Shown piece after piece: positions 1 to 7,534 of a DNA stretch of 12,287 nt (position 1 is the first letter of the stretch; each line of letters starts with the position of its first letter). The translations under genes and the position numbers were made by a program. Source of the stretch: Akkermansiaceae bacterium (GTDB lineage Bacteria; Verrucomicrobiota; Verrucomicrobiia; Verrucomicrobiales; Akkermansiaceae); the NCBI GenBank assembly GCA_024233135.1, contig JACKPZ010000050.1, positions 1-12,287 on the forward strand, written 5' to 3'. The notes under the pieces are model-generated. The model made no database searches, had not been told where the DNA came from, and saw only the letters and a program-made list of their open reading frames with translations.

Positions 1-3000
1 GCGGAGTTTCACCTGCTCGACGATGGCGCGGGCGAGCGAGTCGATCTCAGAGGGATCGAGCGAGCGGTATCCAGACCATGCATCGTCATCGTCCGCGCTC
101 TCGCTGTTGGTCCAGGATTCGGCCGGATCGGCGACGGTGCGCGGGAACGGCGTTTCATTCTTCCCGGCGAAACCGGCGAGCCGGGTGGAGCCGAGCAGGG
201 CCTTCCACGCCTCGACGCGGGTGGAGTTCACGTTGAACGCGCCATCGAGCATCAGCAGTCCGGCGGCGCGGTGGAAATCCGCCAGATCCCCGGCGCTGGC
301 GTTTTCCGCACCCGGGGCGAGGCGCATCCGGCCGTTCGGCAAGGGATGGCCCGCCGGATTGACGAGGAACGATTGTTTTTCCTCCGTCGTTCCGGTGGAG
401 AGGAAATAGCGGTCCCACAGCGCGTGGTTCGCCTCGAAAGAAAGGTCATACACGAGGTTTCCGGTTTCCGGCGCGTCGCCTAACAAGGCACGTGCGGTCG
501 TCGCCCACTCGGACTTGCCGGCGGAGCGCTGGAAGTCGGACGACCAGCCGAGATCGTTCTCGTGGAAGCCGCCGAAGTTCAAGGAATCCTCGCTCTCGGT
601 GGGTGGCACGGTGCGGGTGAGCGCGCCGGTGCCGAGCCGGGGGTCGGCGAGCGAGTTTCCAACGGCGAACGACGGATGCCAGACGAGGTCGGACAAGGGC
701 GCATGCTGGAACTGGCCGATCGAGAGCACGCCGGTGGTGTCGCGCGGCACTTCAAACAAGATGACGCTGTCCCGACCCTCCTGCGGCGGCCCGAAGGGAT
801 TGCCGCGGCAGCGCCCGCCGGAAACCACGGGCGTTTGTTCCTGCCAGGAGACGTCCTGGTCGAAGAGATCGCGGGTGTAGGCGCCGAAAAACCACGGACC
901 ACCGGCGCTGCCGGACAAGGGCATCGAACCGGCGACGTTGTCCCATGGCGTGCGGGCGCTGAAGGCCGCGCGAGGGTTCCAGTTCGCGAGCAGGGCTTCG
1001 TCAAAATGCGGCGTGCCGGAGAGCGGCCCCGAATTGATCTGATTGGATAGATGTTCCTGGAACCAACGGAGCCGCACGCTCTCGCGGGTGCGGACATCCG
1101 GCGTCACCGTCGGCTGCGGGTTGAACTGGTCAAGCAGCTCGACGGGCATCTTGCGGTTCACGTTCCATGAGATCCGCGGCTCGCGGCCGGCACCGTACTG
1201 AAGCGAGGCCGAAACCACGGAGATCTGCGGCAACGCGTCGAAGTCTTCGAACGTGATGGTGCTCTGATTTCCGACATGCTTGAGGACTGCCCGGGTGTCG
1301 TCACTCTGGTTCTCGACGCCGTTGCGGCCCGTCTGGGACCAGTATGGCGTCGGCGCGAACCAGTATTGATAAGGCTTGTATGACATGCCTCCACCGATCT
1401 CCGTGGCGGATACGCAATAACTGCGGGACGGATCCGGCGGCACTTCGCAACTGAGTTCGTTGGCGTTGAGGTTGTAAGCCCCCTGCCGATATGGGCTGAG
1501 GCAATCGTATTCGGCCTGCTTGGCCGGTGAGAAGACAAGGCATTCGCCCGGCTCGAAGCGGGTCTTCGGAATCGCGAAAAAATACGAACCGATATAAGGG
1601 TCGTTGTATCCCTCCGAGTTCATGATCCCTCCGGTTTCGGACGAAAACGCGGTGCTGCGGCCGCCTTCGAATGAAAGCCACTGGGAGCGTGAGAAATAGA
1701 TCGCTTTGCCAGCCGCGTTGTAGTGCACGTTGTCGGTCCACATCTCCTGGCGGCCGTTGCCCTGGATCATGACCATCGAACGGTCGAAATCCAACGGGAC
1801 GTTGTACGGATTCCATAGTACCACCCGCGGATAGAGATGGTGGCGGAGCTGGAACTTCGGCGTGCTGAATCCCGCGAGGCGGAAGCAGCTGATGTGGATG
1901 AAATTCGTCGCCTCGACGAGAACCGGCTGCAATGCGGAGCGGGTGTTGCCGTCGAGTTTCACCGGAGACTCGTTGGCGAGCGCGAAGTCCGCGCTCGAGC
2001 TGCCGGCGCGGGTGTCGAGTTCGCTCACCCGGGTGTCCACGCCGCCGCCGGACATCGGAGCGGGCGCCTGGGCCCAGTCGCGGAGGCGGCCGAAGGTGGG
2101 CGAGACGGGGGACAGGCGGTTGACGTCCTGTTCCTCGCCGCCGGCCCTCCCGATGAGCGGTGTGGTGTCGGTGATCCCTTCGAGCCCCTTCCAGCCGGCG
2201 ATCGAACCGGCGGAGTCGAGCCAAGCGGTTAGATCGCGCTTCAATCCGCCACGCGACACGTCTGCGAGCACACCGCGCGAACCGACGGTGAAATCGAATG
2301 CGTGCGTTTCCGCCCAATCGGTGCCGGCACCGAGACCCACCGAAAGCTGGCTCGCGAAACGGTCGAGGATTTCCGGCTCGATCCCGATGCCGCCGTTCAT
2401 CCGTTCGATATCGGGCGCTTGGGAAAGCATCAGCCGGTACCACGATTCATCCGTGCCGCCGTCCTTGCCGAAAGCGAGGTCCGCACGCGGGTCCTGCGTG
2501 GAAATGTTGGCGCGCACACCGAGGTCGCCGGTCCACCACGCCAGGTTGCCTTCGATGCGGTCGGTGGAATTGCGGATCGGCACCATGGCCGCCTCGACGT
2601 CGGGATCATCCGCGTCGCCAAACAAGCGCACCAGGTTCGACGGCGGCGCGCCCGGGTCCGGATCGTCACCGCTCACCAGCCATTCCATGACGCGGTCGGC
2701 ACCGGCGGCATCGTCCGCGCGGGCATCGTGCAGCGAGCCTGTCACCGGGTCGCGGACAAGGAACGGGGTGCCGTCGTCCAGCGTGCTGCGCCACGCTCCG
2801 GTCCAATGTGGCTGGGCGGGGTTTCCGCCGAGGATCTCCGCGGTGGCGGAGACCCGCTGGTCCGGACCGAGGGTGCGTTGGAGCTGGCCGATCGCCAGCA
2901 TCATCGCAAGCCTCGCGTTGCCACGGGCGCGCTCCATCGCCTCGCCCTGCGCCGAGCGCCGCAGCTCGATGTTCGCGAGCGAAAGCATGCCCACGGCGAG

Positions 3001-3096
3001 CATCGTGATGAGGGCGAGCAGCAGGACGCAAACCACCAGCACATAGCCATCACGGCTACGTCCGGCGGAGGCGCGCTTGCAGGGGGAGTTGCACAC
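1..3096 (-). CDS. Giant PilX/GspK-like pseudopilin protein, Verru_Chthon cassette A-like (partial, C-terminus off left edge)
   Basis: Frame reads without a stop from the first in-frame stop upstream (3193-3195) to base 1, giving at least 1032 residues from a GTG start at 3096. This is the only plausible start before the hydrophobic segment; no good Shine-Dalgarno is seen. The N-terminus looks like a class III prepilin: a basic leader, Gly17-Tyr18 as a candidate prepilin-peptidase site, then a hydrophobic helix at about 18-41 ending in ANIELRRS. Glu at mature position 5 is absent, as in GspK/PilX-type minor pseudopilins. Further recognisable motifs are NARLAMMLAIGQLQ (60-73), LWNPYN (427-432), ILFEVPR (about 779-785) and FNVNST (954-959). 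I recall these from very large verrucomicrobial proteins of the Verru_Chthon cassette protein A kind. Role inferred: a large cell-envelope or pilus/secretion-associated protein with its bulk outside the cytoplasm. Substrate and partners are unknown. The end of the gene and any cassette partners lie outside the window. Confidence 0.85.
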   Translation of the reverse strand, partial: MCNSPCKRASAGRSRDGYVLVVCVLLLALITMLAVGMLSLANIELRRSAQGEAMERARGNARLAMMLAIGQLQRTLGPDQRVSATAEILGGNPAQPHWTGAWRSTLDDGTPFLVRDPVTGSLHDARADDAAGADRVMEWLVSGDDPDPGAPPSNLVRLFGDADDPDVEAAMVPIRNSTDRIEGNLAWWTGDLGVRANISTQDPRADLAFGKDGGTDESWYRLMLSQAPDIERMNGGIGIEPEILDRFASQLSVGLGAGTDWAETHAFDFTVGSRGVLADVSRGGLKRDLTAWLDSAGSIAGWKGLEGITDTTPLIGRAGGEEQDVNRLSPVSPTFGRLRDWAQAPAPMSGGGVDTRVSELDTRAGSSSADFALANESPVKLDGNTRSALQPVLVEATNFIHISCFRLAGFSTPKFQLRHHLYPRVVLWNPYNVPLDFDRSMVMIQGNGRQEMWTDNVHYNAAGKAIYFSRSQWLSFEGGRSTAFSSETGGIMNSEGYNDPYIGSYFFAIPKTRFEPGECLVFSPAKQAEYDCLSPYRQGAYNLNANELSCEVPPDPSRSYCVSATEIGGGMSYKPYQYWFAPTPYWSQTGRNGVENQSDDTRAVLKHVGNQSTITFEDFDALPQISVVSASLQYGAGREPRISWNVNRKMPVELLDQFNPQPTVTPDVRTRESVRLRWFQEHLSNQINSGPLSGTPHFDEALLANWNPRAAFSARTPWDNVAGSMPLSGSAGGPWFFGAYTRDLFDQDVSWQEQTPVVSGGRCRGNPFGPPQEGRDSVILFEVPRDTTGVLSIGQFQHAPLSDLVWHPSFAVGNSLADPRLGTGALTRTVPPTESEDSLNFGGFHENDLGWSSDFQRSAGKSEWATTARALLGDAPETGNLVYDLSFEANHALWDRYFLSTGTTEEKQSFLVNPAGHPLPNGRMRLAPGAENASAGDLADFHRAAGLLMLDGAFNVNSTRVEAWKALLGSTRLAGFAGKNETPFPRTVADPAESWTNSESADDDDAWSGYRSLDPSEIDSLARAIVEQVKLR

Positions 3097-3181
3097 TACA
3101 GGATTGATACCCTGCCGAAGCCCGCACCGCCAGCGATTTTCCCCTCGTTTCCCGCGTGTGGAACGGTAATATCCGGCCGCG

Positions 3182-3745
3182 TTGCGCTGCCCTTACTGCC
3201 AGAACCCGATCCAGATCCAGACACCGGAGTGCCCGGCCTGCCGGCTGACGTATCCACGCACCGCCACGCTCGTCGGCGCGGTGCCGCGTCTCGCACCCGG
3301 CGTGGCGGACACGACACGCACCCTGGGCACCACCGATCAGGCCCGCCTGCGACGCCGGATCGAGCAGATGAAACAACCGTTTCCGCAGCTCACGATGCAG
3401 GTGGTGATGCACGGATTTCCCGCGGAGCATCCGTTTTCGATGCACGTCTTCTGGCTGTTCAATGCGGCGTCCTTCGCGGGCGACGCGAACCGCGGACGCA
3501 ACAACCACGCCCTGCTGCTGGCGGTGGACCCGTTCCGCAAGGAGTCCGCGCTGATGCCGGGATACGGACTCGAGCCGTTTCTGACGCATGAGGCTCTCGA
3601 CCACCTCCTGGAACTCGCCGGCCCGGCATGGGAACAGGGCCGCTGGGCGGACGGCATCCACCGCGTGCTGGACGGTGTGGAGCAATTGCTGGCGACCTTC
3701 GCGCTTCCGATGGGCGCGGAAACCAATGCCGACAACGAGTTTTGA
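3182..3745 (+). CDS. Zinc-ribbon plus TPM-domain protein
   Basis: 187 residues from a TTG start, the first start after the in-frame stop at 3167-3169; no Shine-Dalgarno is seen. The N-terminus is a short zinc ribbon, Cys3-x2-Cys6-x10-Cys17-x2-Cys20. Residues about 52-172 look like a TPM domain (YgcG/TPM_phosphatase fold): the pattern NNHALLLAVDP (107-117) followed by GYGLEPFL (127-134) and a GRWADGIHRVLDGV helix (153-166) is typical. TPM proteins have been linked to membrane-protein or photosystem repair and to acid-phosphatase activity, but most bacterial members have no defined role. Unlike many, this one has no signal peptide and no membrane helix, so it is probably cytoplasmic. It is divergent from the giant pseudopilin gene (85 bases apart) and convergent with the delta-prime gene. 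The domain call is fairly sure; the function is unknown. Confidence 0.85.
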   Translation: MRCPYCQNPIQIQTPECPACRLTYPRTATLVGAVPRLAPGVADTTRTLGTTDQARLRRRIEQMKQPFPQLTMQVVMHGFPAEHPFSMHVFWLFNAASFAGDANRGRNNHALLLAVDPFRKESALMPGYGLEPFLTHEALDHLLELAGPAWEQGRWADGIHRVLDGVEQLLATFALPMGAETNADNEF

Positions 3746-3754
3746 GCGTCCGCC

Positions 3755-4777
3755 TCAGCCAAAGGCCTTGAGAAACCCGACTTCCAGCGCAAGCGGCTCG
3801 AACGTGTTGGTTTCCAAACTCCTGCGAAGCGCGTCGAGCGCCTCGAGCCGCTGCAGGAGGCGGGCCTCGGTGTCTTTCTCGGCGATCGGTTTCAAGACCC
3901 CGGCGGAATCCGGGAAATCGAGGCCGGCCGCGTTCGCACGGAGCCGCAGCAGATCCGCCATCCAAGACATCAGGACGTCGAAGAGCCGGTTGCGGGAGTC
4001 GAGGTATTCCGCCTCCGCGGCCGCCTTGTGGAAGGCCTCGCGGTCTTTGAGCCAGGCGCCGTCGGTGCCATCCTTGTAGGCGGCGGTCTCTTCTTTTTCC
4101 GCGGCTTTCGCGGCCGCGTCGGCGCGCTGGCGGCAGTCGGCGAGGAACGAGCTGAAGACGGATTTGAGGTGCAACGCCGCCAAGGGGGTGCCGAATCCAC
4201 GTTTCGCCGCATGATTCAGGGCGGCCACCAGCTCCGCTCCGCCGGCCTCGAGCAGGGGACGCCCGCCAAGCAGCGGGATGCGCACGCAGCGGGAAAGGAT
4301 CGTCGGCAGCAGGCGCTGCGGATTGGCCGTCAAAAGCAAGAGCAGGGTGTTGTCGGGCGGTTCCTCCAGGGTTTTGAGAAACGCGTTGGCCGCTTGGTCG
4401 TTCATGCGGTCCGCCTCGACGAGCACGCCCACCTTGTGCTCGCCCTTCGGAGCGGCGAGCTGGAGCGTGTGCTCCAGATTGCGGATCTCATCGACACCAA
4501 TCCGCCGGCTTTTCATCCGCGGGCGGAGGATCCGGACCCAGCCGCTTTCGAGATCGTCCAGCGGCGGCGTTTCGACTTTCACCGCCTCGCCGAAAAGGTC
4601 GCTGCCCGATTTCTCCCCTCCCCCGTTGACGTGACGGATGATGCGTGCGGCGAGTTCCTGTTTGCCGCTGCCATCCGCGCCGCTGATGAGAAACGCGTGG
4701 GCCAGACGGCCCCGTTCATGGGCCGCGGACACCAGTTCGAACGCTTTTTCCGCCGAGTATGCCATGCGCCGGGCCAT
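3755..4777 (-). CDS. holB: DNA polymerase III subunit delta-prime-like clamp-loader ATPase
   Basis: 340 residues from ATG 4777, or 336 from ATG 4765. I prefer 4777 because a GGAG lies just upstream, though only 3 bases away, so this is not settled. The AAA+ core is clear: HAFLISG then a P-loop-like GADGSGKQ (33-40) in which Gln follows the Lys instead of Ser/Thr. A Walker-B-region EADRMNDQAANAFLKTLEEPP follows at about 121-141. The clamp-loader SRC motif is at 162-164 (LPTILSRCVRIPL). This fits delta-prime, the rigid subunit of the clamp loader that helps open and load the beta sliding clamp in replication. The four-Cys zinc module of E. coli delta-prime is not visible; about residues 51-80 hold a Gly/Asp/Glu-rich stretch instead. 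The C-terminal part (about 200-340) is helical, with an Ala/Lys/Glu-rich insertion. No tmk gene sits beside it. Its stop is 9 bases from the stop of the convergent TPM gene. Confidence 0.88.
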   Translation of the reverse strand: MARRMAYSAEKAFELVSAAHERGRLAHAFLISGADGSGKQELAARIIRHVNGGGEKSGSDLFGEAVKVETPPLDDLESGWVRILRPRMKSRRIGVDEIRNLEHTLQLAAPKGEHKVGVLVEADRMNDQAANAFLKTLEEPPDNTLLLLLTANPQRLLPTILSRCVRIPLLGGRPLLEAGGAELVAALNHAAKRGFGTPLAALHLKSVFSSFLADCRQRADAAAKAAEKEETAAYKDGTDGAWLKDREAFHKAAAEAEYLDSRNRLFDVLMSWMADLLRLRANAAGLDFPDSAGVLKPIAEKDTEARLLQRLEALDALRRSLETNTFEPLALEVGFLKAFG

Positions 4778-4804
4778 CGTCTCCGCACCGCCATGACTGG
4801 CAAT

Positions 4805-4833
4805 GGGAAAATCGACCGGCCACCGGCTTTCCC
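4805..4833. other. Imperfect hairpin upstream of holB
   Basis: GGGAAA (4805-4810) pairs with TTTCCC (4828-4833), and inside it CCGG (4816-4819) pairs with CCGG (4823-4826) around a 3-base loop. The inner and outer stems are separated by an asymmetric internal loop. It would lie in the 5' leader of a holB transcript, 27-56 bases upstream of the start. It may be chance in GC-rich DNA. Confidence 0.25.
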
Positions 4834-4955
4834 CCGATTCACCGGCTCCCCCCCAACTCCTTGAGAATCCGTTCGTGGAACACCCGTAGGAGGCCGCGGA
4901 ACACAAGGGATTCCGGCTTGACCTCGGACCGTCCTCTGGAGAACGTCGCCCGCTT

Positions 4956-4978
4956 CGCGTGACGGTTTCCGTCCCGTG
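4956..4978. other. Hairpin in the presumed mreB leader
   Basis: GACGG (4961-4965) pairs perfectly with CCGTC (4969-4973) around a TTT loop. After one mismatch (4960/4974) the stem continues 4 pairs further (4956-4959 with 4975-4978, one of them G-T). There is no T-run after it on the plus strand, so it is not a classic intrinsic terminator. It sits about 97 bases before the mreB start and could be part of its leader. Function unknown. Confidence 0.3.
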
Positions 4979-5075
4979 CGGCGCATTCGCCAGGCCAGCC
5001 CGCCGGAATGCCGCCGCCACGATCCGGAACCGATCCCGCGGTTTCATCCCGACCCTTTCCTTTTCAACAACTTCC

Positions 5076-6104
5076 ATGCTCAAGAAGCTTTTCGGAAATC
5101 TGTTTTCCAATGACATCGGCATCGACCTCGGCACGGCCAACACCCTGATCAACGTCAAGGACCACGGCATCGTTTTGCGCGAACCGTCGGTTGTGGCCGT
5201 CAAATCCGGCACCAACGAAGTGCTCGCCGTCGGCGACGATGCGAAACGCATGCTCGGCCGCACGCCAGGCAACATCGTCGCCATCCGCCCGCTCAAGGAC
5301 GGTGTCATCGCCGACTTCGAAGTCACCGAGGCGATGCTCCGCCACTTCATCAAGAAGGTGAACAAGGGCCGCCGCTCGAATCCCCGGGTGCTCATCGCCA
5401 TCCCGTCCGGTATCACCGAGGTCGAGCGCCGCGCCGTGCGCGAGTCCGCCGAACAAGCCGGCGCCCGCGAGGTCTACCTGATCGAAGAGCCGATGGCCGC
5501 CGCGATCGGCGTCGGCCTGCCGGTCCAGGACGCCTCGGGAAACATGATCGTCGACATCGGCGGCGGCACCACCGAAGTGGCGCTCATTTCCCTTTCGGGC
5601 ATCGTCTACGCCCGCTCGGTCCGCACCGCGGGTGACGAGCTCGACGAGGCGATCACCCAATACATGAAGCGCGCCTACAACCTGATGATCGGCGAGCGCA
5701 CTTCGGAGGAAATCAAGATCCGCCTCGGCTCGGCCGCACCGCTGCCCAAGGAAATGACCATGGAGGTCAAGGGCCGCGACCTCGTGGCCGGCCTCCCCAA
5801 AACCATCACCATCACCTCGCAGGAGATCCGCGAGGCGATGTCCGACCCGCTCAACACCATCGTCGACGCCGTCCGCACCACGCTCGAGCGCTGCCCGCCG
5901 GAACTGGCGGCGGACCTCGTCGACCGCGGCATCGTGCTTGCCGGAGGTGGCGCCCTGCTCAAGGGGCTCGACCGCCTGCTGCGCGAGGAAACCGGGCTGC
6001 CCGTCCACGTTGCCGAGGATCCCCTCAGCGCGGTCGCGGAAGGCACCGGCAAGGCGCTCCAGGAGCTTTCCCTCCTGAAGCGGGTCACCAACTCCGACCG
6101 CTGA
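5076..6104 (+). CDS. mreB: Rod-shape-determining actin homologue MreB
   Basis: 342 residues, the usual MreB length. MreB polymerises with ATP into membrane-bound filaments that direct lateral cell-wall synthesis. The start at ATG 5076 gives an N-terminus, MLKKLFGNLFSNDIGIDLG, very like that of E. coli MreB, including the amphipathic membrane-binding stretch, so the longer in-frame start at 4959 is rejected. The nucleotide-binding signatures are all present: phosphate-1 loop DLGTANT from Asp17, phosphate-2 loop DIGGGTTE from Asp160, and the adenosine motif GGGALLKGL from Gly290. There is no Shine-Dalgarno; the start is preceded by a G-free C/T/A-rich stretch ending in CC. It is the first gene of the row mreB-mreC-mreD-mrdA-RNase G, with mreC 22 bases downstream. 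Codon use is strongly biased to C-ending codons. Confidence 0.98.
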   Translation: MLKKLFGNLFSNDIGIDLGTANTLINVKDHGIVLREPSVVAVKSGTNEVLAVGDDAKRMLGRTPGNIVAIRPLKDGVIADFEVTEAMLRHFIKKVNKGRRSNPRVLIAIPSGITEVERRAVRESAEQAGAREVYLIEEPMAAAIGVGLPVQDASGNMIVDIGGGTTEVALISLSGIVYARSVRTAGDELDEAITQYMKRAYNLMIGERTSEEIKIRLGSAAPLPKEMTMEVKGRDLVAGLPKTITITSQEIREAMSDPLNTIVDAVRTTLERCPPELAADLVDRGIVLAGGGALLKGLDRLLREETGLPVHVAEDPLSAVAEGTGKALQELSLLKRVTNSDR

Positions 6105-6126
6105 GCGGCCCACCGGGCAACCGGCC

Positions 6127-6939
6127 ATGAAGCCGCTCCATCTCATCGCATTGCTTCTGTTCCTCGGCGGCGCCGTGTGGGCGCTCACCCGCAGCGACCG
6201 GGCCGTGCGCGAGATCCAGAACGCCTACTACTCGGCGATCTCCCCCTTCCTCAAGTCCGGCTCCGAGCTTGAAACCCGAGCCCGCGCCTTCCTCAAGGAG
6301 ACCCGCCACTCGAAGGCCCTCGAGACCGAGCTCGACACCGTGCAGGAGGAACTCGGCGTCCTCCGCCTCAAGGAGTCCCGCCTGCGCTCGCTGGAAGAGG
6401 AAAACTCCCAACTCCGCCACGCGCTCGATTTCAAGAAAACCACCCACTTCGACGTGGTCGCCGCCCGCGTCATCCGCCGCAACCCCACCACCTGGTGGCA
6501 GACCGTCGAGATCGACGCCGGCTCGGACCGCGGCATCGGCGTCGAACTCGCCGTGCTCTCCAACGAAGGCCTCGTCGGCAAGATCGAGCGGGTCGACCGG
6601 GGCGGCGAGCGATCCACCGTGCTGCTGCTCACCGACGAGAAATGCCTCGTTTCCGCCCGCGTCGAGGGATCGCCGGAAGTCGGCATCATCAGCGGCCAGC
6701 GCGGCGGCTTCGACGGCAATCCGATGCTTCGTCTTCGTTTCCTCTCACCCAACGCCTCCCTCCGTCCGGGACAGCGCGTGTTCACCACCGGTCGTGGCGG
6801 GCTGTTCCAGCCCAACATTCTTCTTGGAACCATCGAGTCCGTCGAAAAAGGCGCGCTGGAATCCGAAGCTCTTGTCCGCCCCTCGGTGAACTTTGCGGAT
6901 CTCGGCGCGGTGTTCGTGGTGTTGCCCACAGATACCTGA
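6127..6939 (+). CDS. mreC: Rod-shape-determining protein MreC
   Basis: 270 residues. MreC is a bitopic inner-membrane protein whose periplasmic part oligomerises and is thought to activate PBP2/RodA. One N-terminal membrane helix (about 4-20, LHLIALLLFLGGAVWAL) is followed by a coiled coil at about 46-103, rich in Leu/Glu/Arg heptads (ELDTVQEELGVLRLKESRL). The beta-rich MreC core then runs to the end (conserved-looking RVIRRNPTTWW near 114-124 and VGKIERV further on). The length is close to that of short MreC proteins; there is no long C-terminal tail. It starts 22 bases after mreB with ATG preceded by GGCC and no Shine-Dalgarno. Together with mreB before it and mreD after it the call is firm. 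Confidence 0.96.
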   Translation: MKPLHLIALLLFLGGAVWALTRSDRAVREIQNAYYSAISPFLKSGSELETRARAFLKETRHSKALETELDTVQEELGVLRLKESRLRSLEEENSQLRHALDFKKTTHFDVVAARVIRRNPTTWWQTVEIDAGSDRGIGVELAVLSNEGLVGKIERVDRGGERSTVLLLTDEKCLVSARVEGSPEVGIISGQRGGFDGNPMLRLRFLSPNASLRPGQRVFTTGRGGLFQPNILLGTIESVEKGALESEALVRPSVNFADLGAVFVVLPTDT

Positions 6940-6945
6940 CCGCAC

Positions 6946-7530
6946 GTGATCCGTTACTCGTTCATCACCATCCTGCTCCTGCTCGCGTCCTTCGTGCTGC
7001 AGCAGTTCCTGCCCGCCTTCACCGGCGCGCACGATTCGCGGGTGCTGCTGGTCCAACTCGTCTTCTTGTGCTGCGCGGTCACCGTCGGCCAGCCGACGAT
7101 GCTGCTGCTCGCCTTCATCGGTGGTTTCCTGTGGGACGCGCAATGCGCGCTCGGTCCCCATGGCGGCGATCCGCTCATTTACACGCAGGAGGTCGAGTCG
7201 CTGCGTTTCGGATACTCGATCCTGTTGTTCGGCGCGATGGGTTTCCTGATGCAGGGCATCCAGCCGCTCTTCAAGCAGGGCAAATGGCAGTTTTCCGCGT
7301 TGCTCAGCGGCATCGCCATCATGCTCTATCTGGCCGCCGAGTTCAGCATCGTCACCTTCGTCCGCGGCGGCTGGATCATCAACCGCGACATCGTGCTCAA
7401 GATCGCCTTCAGCGCTCTGCTCACGATGTTGTTCTCGCCCTTCGTGTTCTGGCTGCTCTTCCGCGTGGCGCGCGCCTGCGGCCATTCCATCAACCCCGAA
7501 GCCGGCCGGCGCCGCCGCCGCACCGCCTGA
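6946..7530 (+). CDS. mreD: MreD-like membrane protein
   Basis: 194 residues, highly hydrophobic, with about six membrane helices (roughly 4-20, 32-47, 50-66, 89-105, 115-138 and 149-173). The segment GGFLWDAQCALGPHG (59-73) resembles the conserved Gly/Asp region between early helices of MreD. MreD joins MreC in the elongasome membrane complex. Sequence conservation in MreD is low, so the call rests on length, topology and position between mreC (6 bases upstream) and mrdA (4 bases downstream). The start is GTG 6946 without a Shine-Dalgarno, so translational coupling to mreC is likely. The C-terminus ends in a basic RRRRRT-type tail on what should be the cytoplasmic side. Confidence 0.9.
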   Translation: MIRYSFITILLLLASFVLQQFLPAFTGAHDSRVLLVQLVFLCCAVTVGQPTMLLLAFIGGFLWDAQCALGPHGGDPLIYTQEVESLRFGYSILLFGAMGFLMQGIQPLFKQGKWQFSALLSGIAIMLYLAAEFSIVTFVRGGWIINRDIVLKIAFSALLTMLFSPFVFWLLFRVARACGHSINPEAGRRRRRTA

Positions 7531-7534
7531 ACCC

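Larger units (their letters stand above)
4778..5075. other. Divergent intergenic region between holB and mreB
   Basis: 298 bases without a credible gene; short frames on both strands look like random Arg/Pro-rich translation. It should carry the promoters of both holB (minus) and the mre row (plus), but I see no convincing -35/-10 pair. The best candidate on the plus strand, TTGACC at 4918-4923, has only a poor -10 (GAACGT at 4941-4946) 17 bases on. The region holds two hairpins (4805-4833 and 4956-4978), an 8-base direct repeat CACCGGCT (4821-4828 and 4840-4847) and a run of seven C (4848-4854). The last 24 bases before mreB (5052-5075) contain no G. Confidence 0.6.

Noticed and set aside
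3167..3172. TAATAT as a -10 element before the TPM gene
   Set aside because: It would put the transcript start only a few bases before the TTG start codon, and no -35 is seen at the right distance.
1301..3591. Several frames of 380-430 codons (minus 1301-2443, plus 1862-3046, plus 2302-3591)
   Set aside because: Arg/Ser/Pro-rich translations without motifs; the true frame here is the uninterrupted minus-strand frame running from 3096 off the left edge.
4918..4946. Possible sigma-70 promoter for mreB (TTGACC, 17-base spacer, GAACGT)
   Set aside because: The -35 is fair but the -10 matches only two of six consensus bases, so it is not called as a promoter.
4759..4962. Small plus-strand frame of 67 codons in the holB-mreB gap
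   Set aside because: Arg/Pro-rich random-looking peptide overlapping the holB start, with no ribosome-binding site or recognisable motif.
5064..6188. Open frame of 374 codons on the minus strand opposite mreB
   Set aside because: Antisense shadow with Asp/Gly/His-rich translation; mreB is certain on the plus strand.
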